Shown here piece after piece: positions 36,904 through 45,474 of a stretch of DNA of 64,000 nucleotides. Within the stretch, counting starts at the first letter, position 1; every line of letters starts with the position of its first letter. The notes under the pieces were generated by a model. That model did not search any database. It worked only from the letters and a program-made list of their open reading frames with translations, and had not been told where the DNA came from. The stretch comes from an uncultured Alsobacter sp. (lineage in GTDB: Bacteria > Pseudomonadota > Alphaproteobacteria > Rhizobiales > Beijerinckiaceae): assembly GCF_945952055.1 (NCBI RefSeq), contig NZ_CAMFHB010000015.1:53235-117234 (forward strand), given 5' to 3'. The translations under genes were made by a program, and so were the position numbers.

Positions 36904-37052
36904 AGCACGGCGAGGTTCTGCGTCCTTCGACACGCCGCCTGCGGCGGCTGCTCAGGATGAAGATCCGTGTAGCTTATTGAAATTCCACAAATATCCTCAT
37001 CCTGAGCAGCCGCGTAGCGGGCGTGTCGAAGGACGCACAACCTCGCCGTGCT
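36904..37052. repeat. Intergenic palindromic repeat pair (copy 1), likely bidirectional terminator
   Basis: A 149-base inverted repeat that exactly fills the space between the stop codons of two convergent genes. The outer arms are AGCACGGCGAGGTT (36904-36917) and its complement (37039-37052). Inside, TGCGTCCTTCGACACGCC is mirrored by GGCGTGTCGAAGGACGCA, then GGCTGCTCAGGATGA by TCATCCTGAGCAGCC. Each arm also holds its own small hairpin (CGCCGCCTGCGGCGG). An AT-rich loop of about 40 bases separates them. The unit recurs at 41312-41446. Confidence 0.85.
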
Positions 37053-38354
37053 TCACCCCTCTCCGGCCGGAGTCCTCGGCAGAGGCATGATCTTCAGGGC
37101 GGTGATACGGTTGCGGGACTTGCGCAGGACCTGGAAGCGGTAGCCGTGGAAGGTGAAGACCTGCCCGGCGTCGGGAATGGTCTGCGCCTCGTGGATGACG
37201 AGCCCGGCGATGGTGGTCGCCTCCTCGTCCGGCAGCCGCCAGTCCATGGCCCGGTTCAGGTCGCGCACCGGCACCGAGCCGTCGACATTCACCGAGCCGT
37301 CGGGCAGCGGTCGCACGCCCTGGACGGTGACGTCGTGCTCGTCCTTGATGTCGCCGACGATCTCCTCGAGGATGTCCTCGAGCGTCACCAGCCCCATCAC
37401 CTCGCCATACTCGTCCACGACGAGGGCGAAATGCGTCTTGCGGGCAAGGAAGGCCTTGAGCTGGTCGGCCAGCGAGGTCGTGTCCGGCACGAACCAGGTG
37501 TCGAGCGCGATGGCCTTCACGTCGAGCCGGCTCGGATCGCCCTGCACCGCGTCCAGCGCGCGCAAGAGGTCCTTGGCGTGCAGCACGCCGATGATGTTCT
37601 CGGGGCTGCCGGACCACAGCGGCAGGCGCGTGTAGGGCGAGGACAGCACCTCGCGCACGATCTCCTCCGACGACAGGTCCGCCGAGATCGTCCGCATCTT
37701 CGTGCGGTGGATCATGACGTCGGAGACCTCGAGATCGTCGAGGTCGAGGAGACCGCCGAACATCTTGCGAGCCTCGGTCTCGACGCTGCCTTCCTTGTGC
37801 AGGAGGTCGACCGTGCCGCGCAGCTCGTCGCTGGCCGACAGCACCGCCTGGTTGTCGCCGATGGTGACGCCGAAGACGCGCAGCACGGCGCGCACGAAGG
37901 CCTCGATCGCCATGGTGAGCGGGCCGAACAGCGCCACCACCCACGACACGGGCCGCGCGAGCAGCAGCGCCGCCTTGTCGGGCTTGTTGATGGCCACCGT
38001 CTTCGGCATCACCTCGGCGAACACGACCACCAGCACCGACATGGCGACCGTGGCGTAGAGCACGCCCTCCGAGCCGAAGATGCTCACCAGCACGCTGGTG
38101 GTGAAGGCCGAGGCCCCGATGTTGACGACGTTGTTGCCGATGAGCATCGCGCCGATCAGCCGCTCGCGCGCCAGCAGGAGCCGGTTGACGATGCCCGCGC
38201 GGCTGTCGCCGCTGGTTTCCAGCGCCAGCATGCGGGCGCGGGAGGCGGCGGTCAGCGCCGTCTCCGCGCCGGAGAAGAATGCCGACAAGGCAAGGCAGGC
38301 GACCACGATGACGAGCGCCAGCCACGGATTGGCGTGAACTTGAATGTCTTCCAT
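37053..38354 (-). CDS. CorC/HlyC-family transporter-like protein (CNNM + CBS + CorC_HlyC)
   Basis: 433 residues: DUF21/CNNM membrane domain with four hydrophobic segments (about 10-165; FFSGAETALTAASRARMLAL is the signature), two CBS domains (MIHRTKMRTISADLS ... and VDEYGEVMGLVTLEDILEEI), and a C-terminal CorC_HlyC domain (NRAMDWRLPDEEATTIAGLV). Such proteins are linked to magnesium and cobalt efflux and are not true haemolysins. The ATG at 38354 is used since the 12 codons upstream add nothing. It lies 10 bases after aroB on the same strand, as in many Hyphomicrobiales. Confidence 0.92.
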   Translation of the reverse strand: MEDIQVHANPWLALVIVVACLALSAFFSGAETALTAASRARMLALETSGDSRAGIVNRLLLARERLIGAMLIGNNVVNIGASAFTTSVLVSIFGSEGVLYATVAMSVLVVVFAEVMPKTVAINKPDKAALLLARPVSWVVALFGPLTMAIEAFVRAVLRVFGVTIGDNQAVLSASDELRGTVDLLHKEGSVETEARKMFGGLLDLDDLEVSDVMIHRTKMRTISADLSSEEIVREVLSSPYTRLPLWSGSPENIIGVLHAKDLLRALDAVQGDPSRLDVKAIALDTWFVPDTTSLADQLKAFLARKTHFALVVDEYGEVMGLVTLEDILEEIVGDIKDEHDVTVQGVRPLPDGSVNVDGSVPVRDLNRAMDWRLPDEEATTIAGLVIHEAQTIPDAGQVFTFHGYRFQVLRKSRNRITALKIMPLPRTPAGEG

Positions 38355-38364
38355 GCCCCCCAAT

Positions 38365-39477
38365 TCAGGGCAGGGACAGGTCCGCGTCAAGGAACTCGCG
38401 GACGGCGGCCGCCTCGACGCCCCGGGCGATGAAACTCTGCCCGATCCCGCGCGCGAGGATGAAGGTGAGCGCGCCGCGCGACACCTTCTTGTCCTGCGCC
38501 ATGGCGTCGAGAATGGCCTCGGCCCCCGCGTCCCAGCCCGGGATCTGGCGGATGGCGGTCGGCAGCCCGACGGTGCGCAGGTGACCTTCCACCCGGGAGG
38601 CGTCCTGCCCCGGGGCGAGCCCGAGCCGGGTCGAGAACCGGAAGGCGCAGGCCAGCCCCACGGCCACCGCTTCGCCGTGCACCAGGCGGCGGCCGTCGTA
38701 GCGCGTGATGCGCTCGAAGGCGTGGGCGAAGGTGTGCCCGAGATTGAGCAGCGCCCGGTCGCCGTCCTCGCGCTCGTCGCGCACCACCACCGCGGCCTTG
38801 GCCGCGCAGCTGATCCGGATGGCCTCGGCTCGCTCGGGTCCGCCGGCGAACACGCCGCGATGATGCTGCTCGAGCCAGGCGAAGAAGGCCGGATCGTCGA
38901 TCAGGCCGTACTTCGCGACCTCGGCGTAGCCGGCGCGGAACTCGCGTGGCGACAGCGTGTCGAGGATGCCCGTGTCGGCGAGCACCAGCGAGGGCTGGTG
39001 GAACGCGCCGATGAGGTTCTTGCCGTGCGGCGAATTGATGCCCGTCTTGCCGCCCACCGAGGAATCGACCTGGGCCAGCAGCGTCGTCGGGATCTGGACG
39101 AAGCGCATGCCGCGCCGCACGACGGCCGCCGCGAAGCCGGCGAGGTCCCCCACCACGCCGCCACCCAGCGCCACCACGAGGTCGCCGCGCTCCAGCCGGG
39201 CGGCGAGCACCGCCTCGCAGACGGCTTCGAGCCGGGCCCAGGACTTGGACTGTTCGCCGGCGGGCACGGTCACCCGCGCGAAGCGGATCCCGGCGGCGGC
39301 CAGGCCCCGTTCCAGCGTCTCGGCGTGGAGTGCCGCCACGGTCTCGTCGGTGACGACGGCGCAGGCGGCGCCGGGAAACTGCTCGGCGATGCGGCGCCCC
39401 GCATCGGCCACCAGCCCGGATCCGATGAGGATGTCGTAGGCGCGGTCGCCGAGCGGAACATGGACGGTGACGGTCAC
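38365..39477 (-). CDS. aroB: 3-dehydroquinate synthase (GTG start)
   Basis: 370 residues from GTG. Motifs: VPAGEQSKSWARLEAVCEA, VALGGGVVGDLAGFAAAVVRR (NAD-binding glycines), PTTLLAQVDSSVGGKTGIN (about 131-149, phosphate and zinc site), REFRAGYAEVAKYGLI, and the zinc histidines in LNLGHTFAHAFE and RLVHGEAVAVGL. It converts DAHP to 3-dehydroquinate in the shikimate pathway. The GTG overlaps the aroK stop (GTGA), so the two are coupled. Confidence 0.96.
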   Translation of the reverse strand: MTVTVHVPLGDRAYDILIGSGLVADAGRRIAEQFPGAACAVVTDETVAALHAETLERGLAAAGIRFARVTVPAGEQSKSWARLEAVCEAVLAARLERGDLVVALGGGVVGDLAGFAAAVVRRGMRFVQIPTTLLAQVDSSVGGKTGINSPHGKNLIGAFHQPSLVLADTGILDTLSPREFRAGYAEVAKYGLIDDPAFFAWLEQHHRGVFAGGPERAEAIRISCAAKAAVVVRDEREDGDRALLNLGHTFAHAFERITRYDGRRLVHGEAVAVGLACAFRFSTRLGLAPGQDASRVEGHLRTVGLPTAIRQIPGWDAGAEAILDAMAQDKKVSRGALTFILARGIGQSFIARGVEAAAVREFLDADLSLP

Positions 39478-40046
39478 GATGGGTCTCCGGCGGCCGGCCC
39501 GTCGAGGCGCGCCGGCAGGGCATCGACGATCTCCTGCACGACCACGTCGTGCGGCACGTCGCGCGAATGGATGGTGACGTCGGCGAGCCCGTAGATCGGG
39601 TAGCGGTCGTCGATGAGCTTGCGCAGCGTGGCTTCGGGATCGGCCGTGCGCAGCAGCGGGCGGTTCGAGCGCTTGCGGACGCGCCGCATCAGGACGTCGA
39701 AGTCGGCCTTCAGCCACACCGAAATGCCGCGCTCGGCGATGCGCTGCCGGGTCTCCAGGCTCATGAACGCGCCGCCGCCGGTGGCCAGCACGATCGGACC
39801 CTCGGCCAGCAGGCGCGCGATGACCCTGCGCTCCCCGTCGCGGAACTCCGCCTCCCCGCGTGCGGCAAAGATCTCGGGGATGGTCATGCCGGCGGCCCGC
39901 TCGATCTCGGTGTCGGCGTCGAAGAAGGGCAGGTCGAGCCTGTTGGCGAGGCGGCGCCCCACCGAACTCTTGCCCGCCCCCATCATGCCGACCAGCACGA
40001 TGCAGCGCGACCCGAGCCTCTCCCGGATCGAGGCCTCCTGGGCCAT
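39474..40046 (-). CDS. aroK: Shikimate kinase
   Basis: 190 residues. The P-loop is GMMGAGKSSVGRRLA (about 21-35); DADTEIERAAGMTIPEIFAA carries the shikimate-contact aspartate; EAEFRDGERRVI, LATGGGAFMS and RPLLRTADPEATL (lid) follow. It phosphorylates shikimate at the 3-position. The ATG at 40046 is listed; the open frame reaches back another 34 codons, but the extra stretch is low in character. Coupled to aroB. Confidence 0.95.
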   Translation of the reverse strand: MAQEASIRERLGSRCIVLVGMMGAGKSSVGRRLANRLDLPFFDADTEIERAAGMTIPEIFAARGEAEFRDGERRVIARLLAEGPIVLATGGGAFMSLETRQRIAERGISVWLKADFDVLMRRVRKRSNRPLLRTADPEATLRKLIDDRYPIYGLADVTIHSRDVPHDVVVQEIVDALPARLDGPAAGDPS

Positions 40047-40226
40047 CAGTTCCGCCGAATCCACTGCTGCGCCCAAGCCACGTCCCGTCCCGCTCCCGTC
40101 GGTCGGCCGGTTCTGTAGCACGCAATGCCGGGCCAGACACCCCGTCAAGAGCAGGGGGCCGGCCCGGGTCTTGCCAACGCGGCAGGCTCGTGGTCTGAAG
40201 GGTCGCCGCGAACGGAGTCGCGCCCC

Positions 40227-40370
40227 GTGCCCGTCATTCTCAAATTCCTGATGTTCATCGGTGTTCTGGCAGGATGCGCCTATGGCGGCCTGTTCGCGCT
40301 GGCGACGTTCTACGAGCCGCAGCAGCGCGAGATCACCGTCACCATCCCGGCCTCCAAGCTGCCGCGATGA
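40227..40370 (+). CDS. Small one-helix membrane protein between aroK and xerD
   Basis: 47 residues from GTG with GGAG 9 bases upstream. It has one membrane helix (ILKFLMFIGVLAGCAYGGLF) and the tail TFYEPQQREITVTIPASKL. The stop overlaps the xerD start (ATGA), which supports the reading. From memory, short proteins with the ATLVEPxxREITVTxP tail occupy this same slot between aroK and xerD in other Hyphomicrobiales, so it is probably real. Function unknown. Confidence 0.7.
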   Translation: MPVILKFLMFIGVLAGCAYGGLFALATFYEPQQREITVTIPASKLPR

Positions 40371-41311
40371 AGGCCCCCGGCCGCTCGGCCGCGCCCGGGC
40401 CGGTCGACGCCTTCCTCGCCATGATGTCGGCCGAGCGGGGCGCGGCGAAGAACACGCTCGACGCCTATGGACGGGACCTGCGCGACTACGCCGACACGCT
40501 GTCCGGCCAGGGCAGGACGGTGCTCACGGCCGACGTCGAGGCGATCCGGGACTGGCTCGCCGGCCTCGACGCCCAGGGCCTCAAGGCCTCCTCGGCGGCC
40601 CGCCGCCTCTCCGCCGTCCGCCAGCTGCACAAGTTCCTGTACGCCGAGGGCCTGCGCGAGGACGATCCGACCGTCGCGCTCACCGGCCCGAAGCGCGGCC
40701 GGCCCCTGCCCAAGACCATGGGGATCGGCGAGGTCGACCGGCTGCTCGCGGTGGCGGCGGAGGGCATCGACGACCCGGCCCGGCCCATGCCCCAGCGCCT
40801 GGCCGCAGCCCGGCTCTCGGCGCTGCTGGAAACGCTCTACGCCTCGGGCCTGCGCGTGTCCGAACTCGTCGCCCTGCCCAGTTCCGCCGCGCGCATCCGC
40901 CAGAGGCTGATCACGGTGAAGGGCAAGGGCGGCAAGGAGCGGCTCGTGCCGCTGAACGACCGCGCGCGCGACGCCCTCGACCGCTGGCTCGCCCTGCGCA
41001 AGGAGGCGGGCCGGGCGCCGAGCCCCTGGCTCTTTCCCGCCGACAGCGCCACCGGCTACCTGCCCCGTCAGGTCTTCGCCCGCGAGCTCAAGGCCTGCGT
41101 CGCCGCCGCGGGCCTGCGCTCGGACCTGGTGAGCCCGCACGTCCTGCGCCACGCCTTCGCCAGCCATCTGCTCCACAATGGCGCCGACCTGCGCATCGTG
41201 CAGCAGCTGCTGGGCCACGCCGACATCTCGACCACGCAGATCTACACCCACGTGCTCGACGAGCGGCTGAAGGCGATGGTGAGGGACCTGCATCCGCTGG
41301 CGGATGGGTGA
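40367..41311 (+). CDS. xerD: Tyrosine recombinase XerD
   Basis: 314 residues. N-terminal SAM-like domain (VDAFLAMMSAERGAAKNTLDAY) and catalytic domain with the Arg of YASGLRVSELVAL, Lys of VKGKGGKERLVPLND, the HxxR of SPHVLRHAFASHLL, the His of LLGHADISTTQIY and the tyrosine nucleophile in IYTHV. It resolves chromosome dimers at dif with XerC and is a housekeeping gene; the neighbours aroK and aroB are the usual ones. The start shares an ATGA with the small membrane gene. Confidence 0.95.
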   Translation: MKAPGRSAAPGPVDAFLAMMSAERGAAKNTLDAYGRDLRDYADTLSGQGRTVLTADVEAIRDWLAGLDAQGLKASSAARRLSAVRQLHKFLYAEGLREDDPTVALTGPKRGRPLPKTMGIGEVDRLLAVAAEGIDDPARPMPQRLAAARLSALLETLYASGLRVSELVALPSSAARIRQRLITVKGKGGKERLVPLNDRARDALDRWLALRKEAGRAPSPWLFPADSATGYLPRQVFARELKACVAAAGLRSDLVSPHVLRHAFASHLLHNGADLRIVQQLLGHADISTTQIYTHVLDERLKAMVRDLHPLADG

Positions 41312-41446
41312 TCGGGATGGTGCGCCCTTCGACACGCCGCCTCGGGCGGCTGCTCAGCATGAGGGCCATTCAGGAAAGCAGGCGTCCACAAAGGTCCTCA
41401 TCCTGAGCAGCCTGCGGAGCAGGCGTGTCGAAGGACGCACGACCGA
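41312..41446. repeat. Intergenic palindromic repeat pair (copy 2), likely bidirectional terminator
   Basis: Second copy of the element at 36904-37052, again filling the gap between convergent genes (xerD and metW). The arm TGCGCCCTTCGACACGCC (41321-41338) is mirrored by GGCGTGTCGAAGGACGCA (41422-41439), and GGCTGCTCAGCATGA by TCATCCTGAGCAGCC. The outermost arms differ from copy 1. The internal hairpins (CGCCGCCTCGGGCGG and GCAGCCTGCGGAGCAGGC-like) and the loop differ too, as expected for an old repeat family. Confidence 0.85.
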
Positions 41447-42082
41447 TCAGCGCTTCGACAGCACGAACACCGCCTGCTCGCCGAACAGGTTCCACACCCA
41501 CCATGGCAGCGTGAGGCGCATCTGGCCGCCGCCGGCGTTGAGGGCAACGCCCTTGTCGATGCGGGCGCCGATCTCGTCCACCAGGTCCAGGAAGTCGCGG
41601 ATCGTGCAGAAATGGATGTTGGGCGTCTCGTGCCAGGACACCGGCAGGTTCTCGGTGACCGGCATGCGCCCGCCGAAGGACAGCGTCGCGCGGATGCGCC
41701 AATGGCCGAAATTGGGGAACGAGACGATCGCCTTGCGGCCGATGCGCAGCATGTGGTCGAGCACCACTTTCGGTCGCCGCGTGGCCTGCAGCGTCTGCGA
41801 CAGGATCACGTAGTCGAACGAGGCATCGGGATAGTCGACCAGATCCGTGTCGGCGTCGCCCTGGATGACCGAGAGGCCGCGCGCGACGCAGGCGTTCACG
41901 CCCTCCTGCGACAGCTCGATGCCCCGCGCGTCGACGTTGCGGCCTTCCTGCAGCATGCGCAACAGCGTGCCGTCACCACAGCCCACGTCGAGGACGCGGC
42001 TGCCCGGCTCCACCATGCCGGCCACGAGCACGAGGTCGATGCGCGTCGCGGCGGCGCCTGTCGGGAACTGAACGTCGGCCAT
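41447..42082 (-). CDS. metW: MetW, SAM-dependent methyltransferase-fold partner of MetX
   Basis: 211 residues. IDLVLVAGMVEPGSRVLDVG leads into the SAM-binding glycine motif VGCGDGTLLRML; GIELSQEGVNACVARGLSVI, the DYVILSQTLQATRRP stretch and VSFPNFGHWRIR are distinctive of MetW. MetW supports homoserine O-acyltransferase activity in many proteobacteria. The ATG at 42082 is listed. A GTG at 42100 overlaps the metX stop (GTGA) and would add six residues. It is directly downstream of metX. Confidence 0.92.
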   Translation of the reverse strand: MADVQFPTGAAATRIDLVLVAGMVEPGSRVLDVGCGDGTLLRMLQEGRNVDARGIELSQEGVNACVARGLSVIQGDADTDLVDYPDASFDYVILSQTLQATRRPKVVLDHMLRIGRKAIVSFPNFGHWRIRATLSFGGRMPVTENLPVSWHETPNIHFCTIRDFLDLVDEIGARIDKGVALNAGGGQMRLTLPWWVWNLFGEQAVFVLSKR

Positions 42083-42096
42083 GGTCGAAGATCCGG

Positions 42097-43284
42097 TCAC
42101 TCGGCGGGCGGGGCGGCGAGCCCGCGCGCCCGGGCGGCGGCATCGATGAAGCCGCGCGTGGTGTCGATGAGCTCGGGGACGTCGAGCAGGAAGGCGTCAT
42201 GGCCCTTGTCGGTCTCGATCTCGACGAAGGACACCAGGGCGCCGGCGGCATTGAGCGCATGCACCACCGCCCGCATCTCGGCGGTGGTGAACAGCCAGTC
42301 CGAGGTGAACGACACGCCGCAGAAGCGCGTCCGGGTGCCCTTGAAAGCCCGCGCCAGCACGCCGCCGTAGTCCGCCGCCAGGTCGAAATAGTCCATGGCG
42401 CGCGTCAGGTAGAGATAGGAATTGGCGTCGAAGCGCTCGACGAAGCTGCGGCCCTGGTAGCGCAGGTAGCTCTCGATCTCGAAGTCGGCGTCGAAGGAGA
42501 AGGTCGGCGCGTCGCGATCCTGCAGCTTGCGCCCGAACTTGCGGTGCAGGGCGGGCTCGGAGAGATAGGTGATGTGTGCCGCCATGCGCGCCACGGCGAG
42601 CCCTTTCTCGGGCCGCGAGCCGTTGGCGAGGTAGCTGCCGGCCTTCCATTCCGGATCGGCCATCACCGCCTGGCGGCCGACCTCGTGGAACGCGATGTTC
42701 TGCGCCGAATGCTTGGCCGCCGTGGCGATCGGCAGGGCGCTGAAGACCTTGTCGGGATAGCTCGCCGCCCACTGCAGCACCTGCATGCCGCCCATGGAGC
42801 CGCCGGCCACGCAGAACAGCGTGTCGATGCCCAGGTGCTCGACGAGCATGGCCTGCGCCCGCACCATGTCGCGGATGGTGACGACGGGGAAGCGGATCGC
42901 GTAGGGCTCGCCCGTCGCCGGATCGAGGGAGGCGGGCCCCGTCGTGCCCATGCACGCGCCGATGACGTTCGAGCAGATGACGAAGAACCGCTCCGTGTCG
43001 ATGGGCCGGCCGGGGCCGATCATCGTCTCCCACCAGCCGTTCTTGCCGGTGACCGGGTGCACGTTGGCGACGTGCTGGTCGCCGGTCAGCGCATGGCAGA
43101 CCAGCACCGCGTTGGACTTGGCGGCGTTCAGGGTGCCGTAGGTCTGGTAGGCGATCTGGAAGGGGCTCAGGGACACCCCGCAATCGAGCGCCAGCGGCTT
43201 GTCCGGGCCGAACACGGCCACGGGGCTCGACGGGTGGTCCACCTCGTTGGCGGGGGTGTGAGGCGTGGCGTGGGTCCGGATCAT
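42097..43284 (-). CDS. metX: Homoserine O-acetyltransferase (MetX)
   Basis: 395 residues of alpha/beta-hydrolase fold. The catalytic Ser163 is in [15 protein letters not shown]; the oxyanion and substrate regions are [16 protein letters not shown] and [13 protein letters not shown]; the catalytic His is in [12 protein letters not shown]. It activates homoserine for methionine synthesis; some members of this family in Hyphomicrobiales use succinyl-CoA instead. The start at 43284 follows family length; the upstream in-frame stretch covers the leader and the divergent promoter. The 184-base spacer to the divergent chorismate mutase gene may contain a methionine-responsive leader. Confidence 0.93.
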   Translation of the reverse strand: MIRTHATPHTPANEVDHPSSPVAVFGPDKPLALDCGVSLSPFQIAYQTYGTLNAAKSNAVLVCHALTGDQHVANVHPVTGKNGWWETMIGPGRPIDTERFFVICSNVIGACMGTTGPASLDPATGEPYAIRFPVVTIRDMVRAQAMLVEHLGIDTLFCVAGGSMGGMQVLQWAASYPDKVFSALPIATAAKHSAQNIAFHEVGRQAVMADPEWKAGSYLANGSRPEKGLAVARMAAHITYLSEPALHRKFGRKLQDRDAPTFSFDADFEIESYLRYQGRSFVERFDANSYLYLTRAMDYFDLAADYGGVLARAFKGTRTRFCGVSFTSDWLFTTAEMRAVVHALNAAGALVSFVEIETDKGHDAFLLDVPELIDTTRGFIDAAARARGLAAPPAE

Positions 43285-43324
43285 CCGTTCCGCTCTCAGG
43301 CCGGTTCGTTCGGAATATGGAACG

Positions 43325-43380
43325 CTCTGGGTAGCGACCCAGCGCAATCGCTGCAAGTCAAATCGCCAAATCGGTATCGA
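43325..43380 (-). promoter_or_regulatory. Possible degenerate SAM-II-like riboswitch in the metX leader
   Basis: On the metX strand the leader carries GATTTG, a 9-base spacer, CTTGCAGC, and after 12 more bases GTCGCTA, the order and rough spacing of the conserved loop and 3' strand in SAM-II riboswitches, which often precede metX in alphaproteobacteria. I cannot build the P1 helix that should enclose the first loop (the flanks GATACC and GCGATT do not pair), so this is weak. A hairpin CTGGGT-CGCT-ACCCAG overlaps the 3' part. Confidence 0.2.
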
Positions 43381-43468
43381 ACCGGTTTCCATGGAGCACC
43401 ATGCGGGGCCTTTGCTTCGCAGACGTCCCGCTCTATGACTGCTCGCCCCCTTCTGCCGGACCCGAGCC

Positions 43469-44317
43469 ATGGCCGACGCGCCGACCCCGCCCGTACCGTC
43501 CCTCGCCGACCTGCGGGTCGAGATCGACCGCATCGACGAAGCGATGCACCGCCTCCTCATGGAACGCGGGCAGATCATCGACACGCTGATCCAGGTGAAG
43601 AAGACCCAGGCCTCCGGCTCGGCCTTCCGGCCCGGCCGCGAAGCCTCGATGATGAAGGTGATGGCGGGCCGTCACCGCGGCATCCTGCCCTTCGACACCG
43701 TCGAGAGCATCTGGCGGGTCATCATCTCGACCTTCACCTACGTCCAGGCTCCCTACTCGGTGCACGGCGACATCTCGGGCGGCGACGCCCCGATGCGCGA
43801 CAGCGCCCGTTTCCATTTCGGCTTCACCGTGCCCTACGTCCCGCACGGCTCGGCGGCGGCCGTCATCGACGCGGTGGCGCGCTCGGCCGGCGACCTGGGC
43901 GTCTTCCGCGCCGAGCCGGGCCGGGGCGCCGGCGCCTGGTGGACCGCGCTCGCGGGCGCGGGCAAGCCCAAGATCATCGCCCGACTGCCCTTCGTGGAGC
44001 GCCCGGACCACCCGGCCGGCCTGCCCGTCTACGTGGTGTCGAAGCCGATCGAGGACGCCGCCGTGCGCGAGGTCGTCCTGTTCTCGCTGGGCGTGGAGCG
44101 CTGGCGCGAGGGGCTGCAGGGAGCGCTCTCCCGGCTCGGTGCGTCCGTCGAGAGCTCGGCCGGAGACGAGGGCGGGCTGAGCCTTCTCGTGTCCGCACCG
44201 GGCAGCGTCACGCTCGACGACATGTTCGCGGCGATGTCGGGGCTGGGCGTCGGCGTCTTCGACGTGCAGGAAATCGGAAGCCACGCCAACCGGTTCCGCC
44301 TCGAAACGCCCGCGTGA
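43469..44317 (+). CDS. Chorismate mutase (AroQ-type) with a long C-terminal extension
   Basis: 282 residues. The N-terminal part (about 10-95) is an AroQ-class helical chorismate mutase: [20 protein letters not shown], the basic residue in [20 protein letters not shown], and [12 protein letters not shown]. The rest (about 100-282) is a mixed alpha/beta region I do not recognise in detail; it may be a degenerate prephenate dehydratase/ACT-like region (the FRLETPA end resembles an ACT strand). It produces prephenate and heads a unit with the aminotransferase and dehydrogenase genes downstream, i.e. the tyrosine branch. Confidence 0.82.
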   Translation: MADAPTPPVPSLADLRVEIDRIDEAMHRLLMERGQIIDTLIQVKKTQASGSAFRPGREASMMKVMAGRHRGILPFDTVESIWRVIISTFTYVQAPYSVHGDISGGDAPMRDSARFHFGFTVPYVPHGSAAAVIDAVARSAGDLGVFRAEPGRGAGAWWTALAGAGKPKIIARLPFVERPDHPAGLPVYVVSKPIEDAAVREVVLFSLGVERWREGLQGALSRLGASVESSAGDEGGLSLLVSAPGSVTLDDMFAAMSGLGVGVFDVQEIGSHANRFRLETPA

Positions 44318-44346
44318 TCCGTCAGAACAGCGTCAAGGATTGAGTG

Positions 44347-45474
44347 ATGAGTGCCCCGCAGACCGCCCCCATCCGCCCGACCCCGCGTCCCGGCGTGATG
44401 GCGATCGACCCGTACATCCCCGGAAAGAGCGGCGCGCCCGGCAGCACCAAGGTCCACAAGCTCTCCTCCAACGAGACCCCGCTCGGCGCCTCTCCCCGGG
44501 CCCGTGACGCCTATGCGGCCACGGCGGCCAAGCTCGAGCTCTATCCGGAGGGGTCGGCCGCGGCGCTGCGCGAGGCGATCGCGGGACGCTACGGGCTGGA
44601 TCCGGCGCGCATCGTCTGCGGTTCCGGGTCGGACGAGATCCTGTCCCTGCTGACCTCCGCCTATGTCGGGCCGGGCGACGAGGGCGTGTACAGCGAGTAC
44701 GGATTCCTGGTCTACAAGATCGGGATCCTGGCGGCGGGCGGCACCCCCGTGCCGGTGAAGGAGAAGAACTTCACGGCCGACGTCGATGCGTTGCTCGCAG
44801 CGGTCACGCCGCGCACCAGGATCGTCTTCCTCGCCAATCCGAACAATCCGACCGGCACCTACCTGCCCTTCGACGAGGTGAAGCGCTTGCAGGCGGGCCT
44901 GCCGAAGCACGTTCTGCTCGTGCTCGACGCCGCCTATGCGGAATATGTCCGGCGCAACGACTACTCGTCCGGACTGGAGCTCGTCTCCACCTGCGACAAC
45001 GTCGTCATGACGCGCACCTTCTCCAAGATCTACGGGCTGGCGCTGGCCCGGCTCGGCTGGTGCTACGCGCCGGCCCACGTGGCCGACGCGATCAACCGGA
45101 TCCGCGGCCCCTTCAACGTCAACGGGGCGGCGCTCGACGCGGGCGTGGCCGCGCTCGCCGACGAAGCCCACGTGGCGGCGTCCGTGGAGCACAACGAACG
45201 CTGGCTGCCCTGGCTGACCCGGGAGATCGGTGCCACGGGGCTCGAGGTGACGCCGAGCGTCGGCAATTTCCTGCTGATCCACTTCCCCCGCACGCCCGGC
45301 CGGACGGCACGGGACGCGGATGCCTTCCTGACCGCCCGCGGCCTGGTGCTGCGGGGCGTCGCACCCTACGGCCTCCCCGACGCATTGCGTCTCACCGTCG
45401 GCAGCGAGGAGGCCAATCGCCTCGTCGTCGCCGCCCTGCGCGACTTCATGGCGAAAGGACAGCCCGGTGCCTGA
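44347..45474 (+). CDS. hisC: Histidinol-phosphate-type aminotransferase (HisC family)
   Basis: 375 residues of class I/II PLP aminotransferase. Motifs: [16 protein letters not shown] near the start, [24 protein letters not shown] (substrate carboxylate site), AAYAEYVRR, and the cofactor lysine Lys227 in [17 protein letters not shown]. Members of this family act on imidazole-acetol phosphate or on aromatic keto acids. The position between chorismate mutase and tyrA argues that at least part of its job is phenylalanine/tyrosine synthesis. A GTG codon precedes the ATG at 44347. It overlaps tyrA by 8 bases. Confidence 0.9.
   Translation: MSAPQTAPIRPTPRPGVMAIDPYIPGKSGAPGSTKVHKLSSNETPLGASPRARDAYAATAAKLELYPEGSAAALREAIAGRYGLDPARIVCGSGSDEILSLLTSAYVGPGDEGVYSEYGFLVYKIGILAAGGTPVPVKEKNFTADVDALLAAVTPRTRIVFLANPNNPTGTYLPFDEVKRLQAGLPKHVLLVLDAAYAEYVRRNDYSSGLELVSTCDNVVMTRTFSKIYGLALARLGWCYAPAHVADAINRIRGPFNVNGAALDAGVAALADEAHVAASVEHNERWLPWLTREIGATGLEVTPSVGNFLLIHFPRTPGRTARDADAFLTARGLVLRGVAPYGLPDALRLTVGSEEANRLVVAALRDFMAKGQPGA

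Noticed and set aside
40367..41311. Phage or genomic-island integrase
   Set aside because: The sequence and neighbours (aroK, aroB) mark it as housekeeping XerD; no tRNA or att repeat is beside it.
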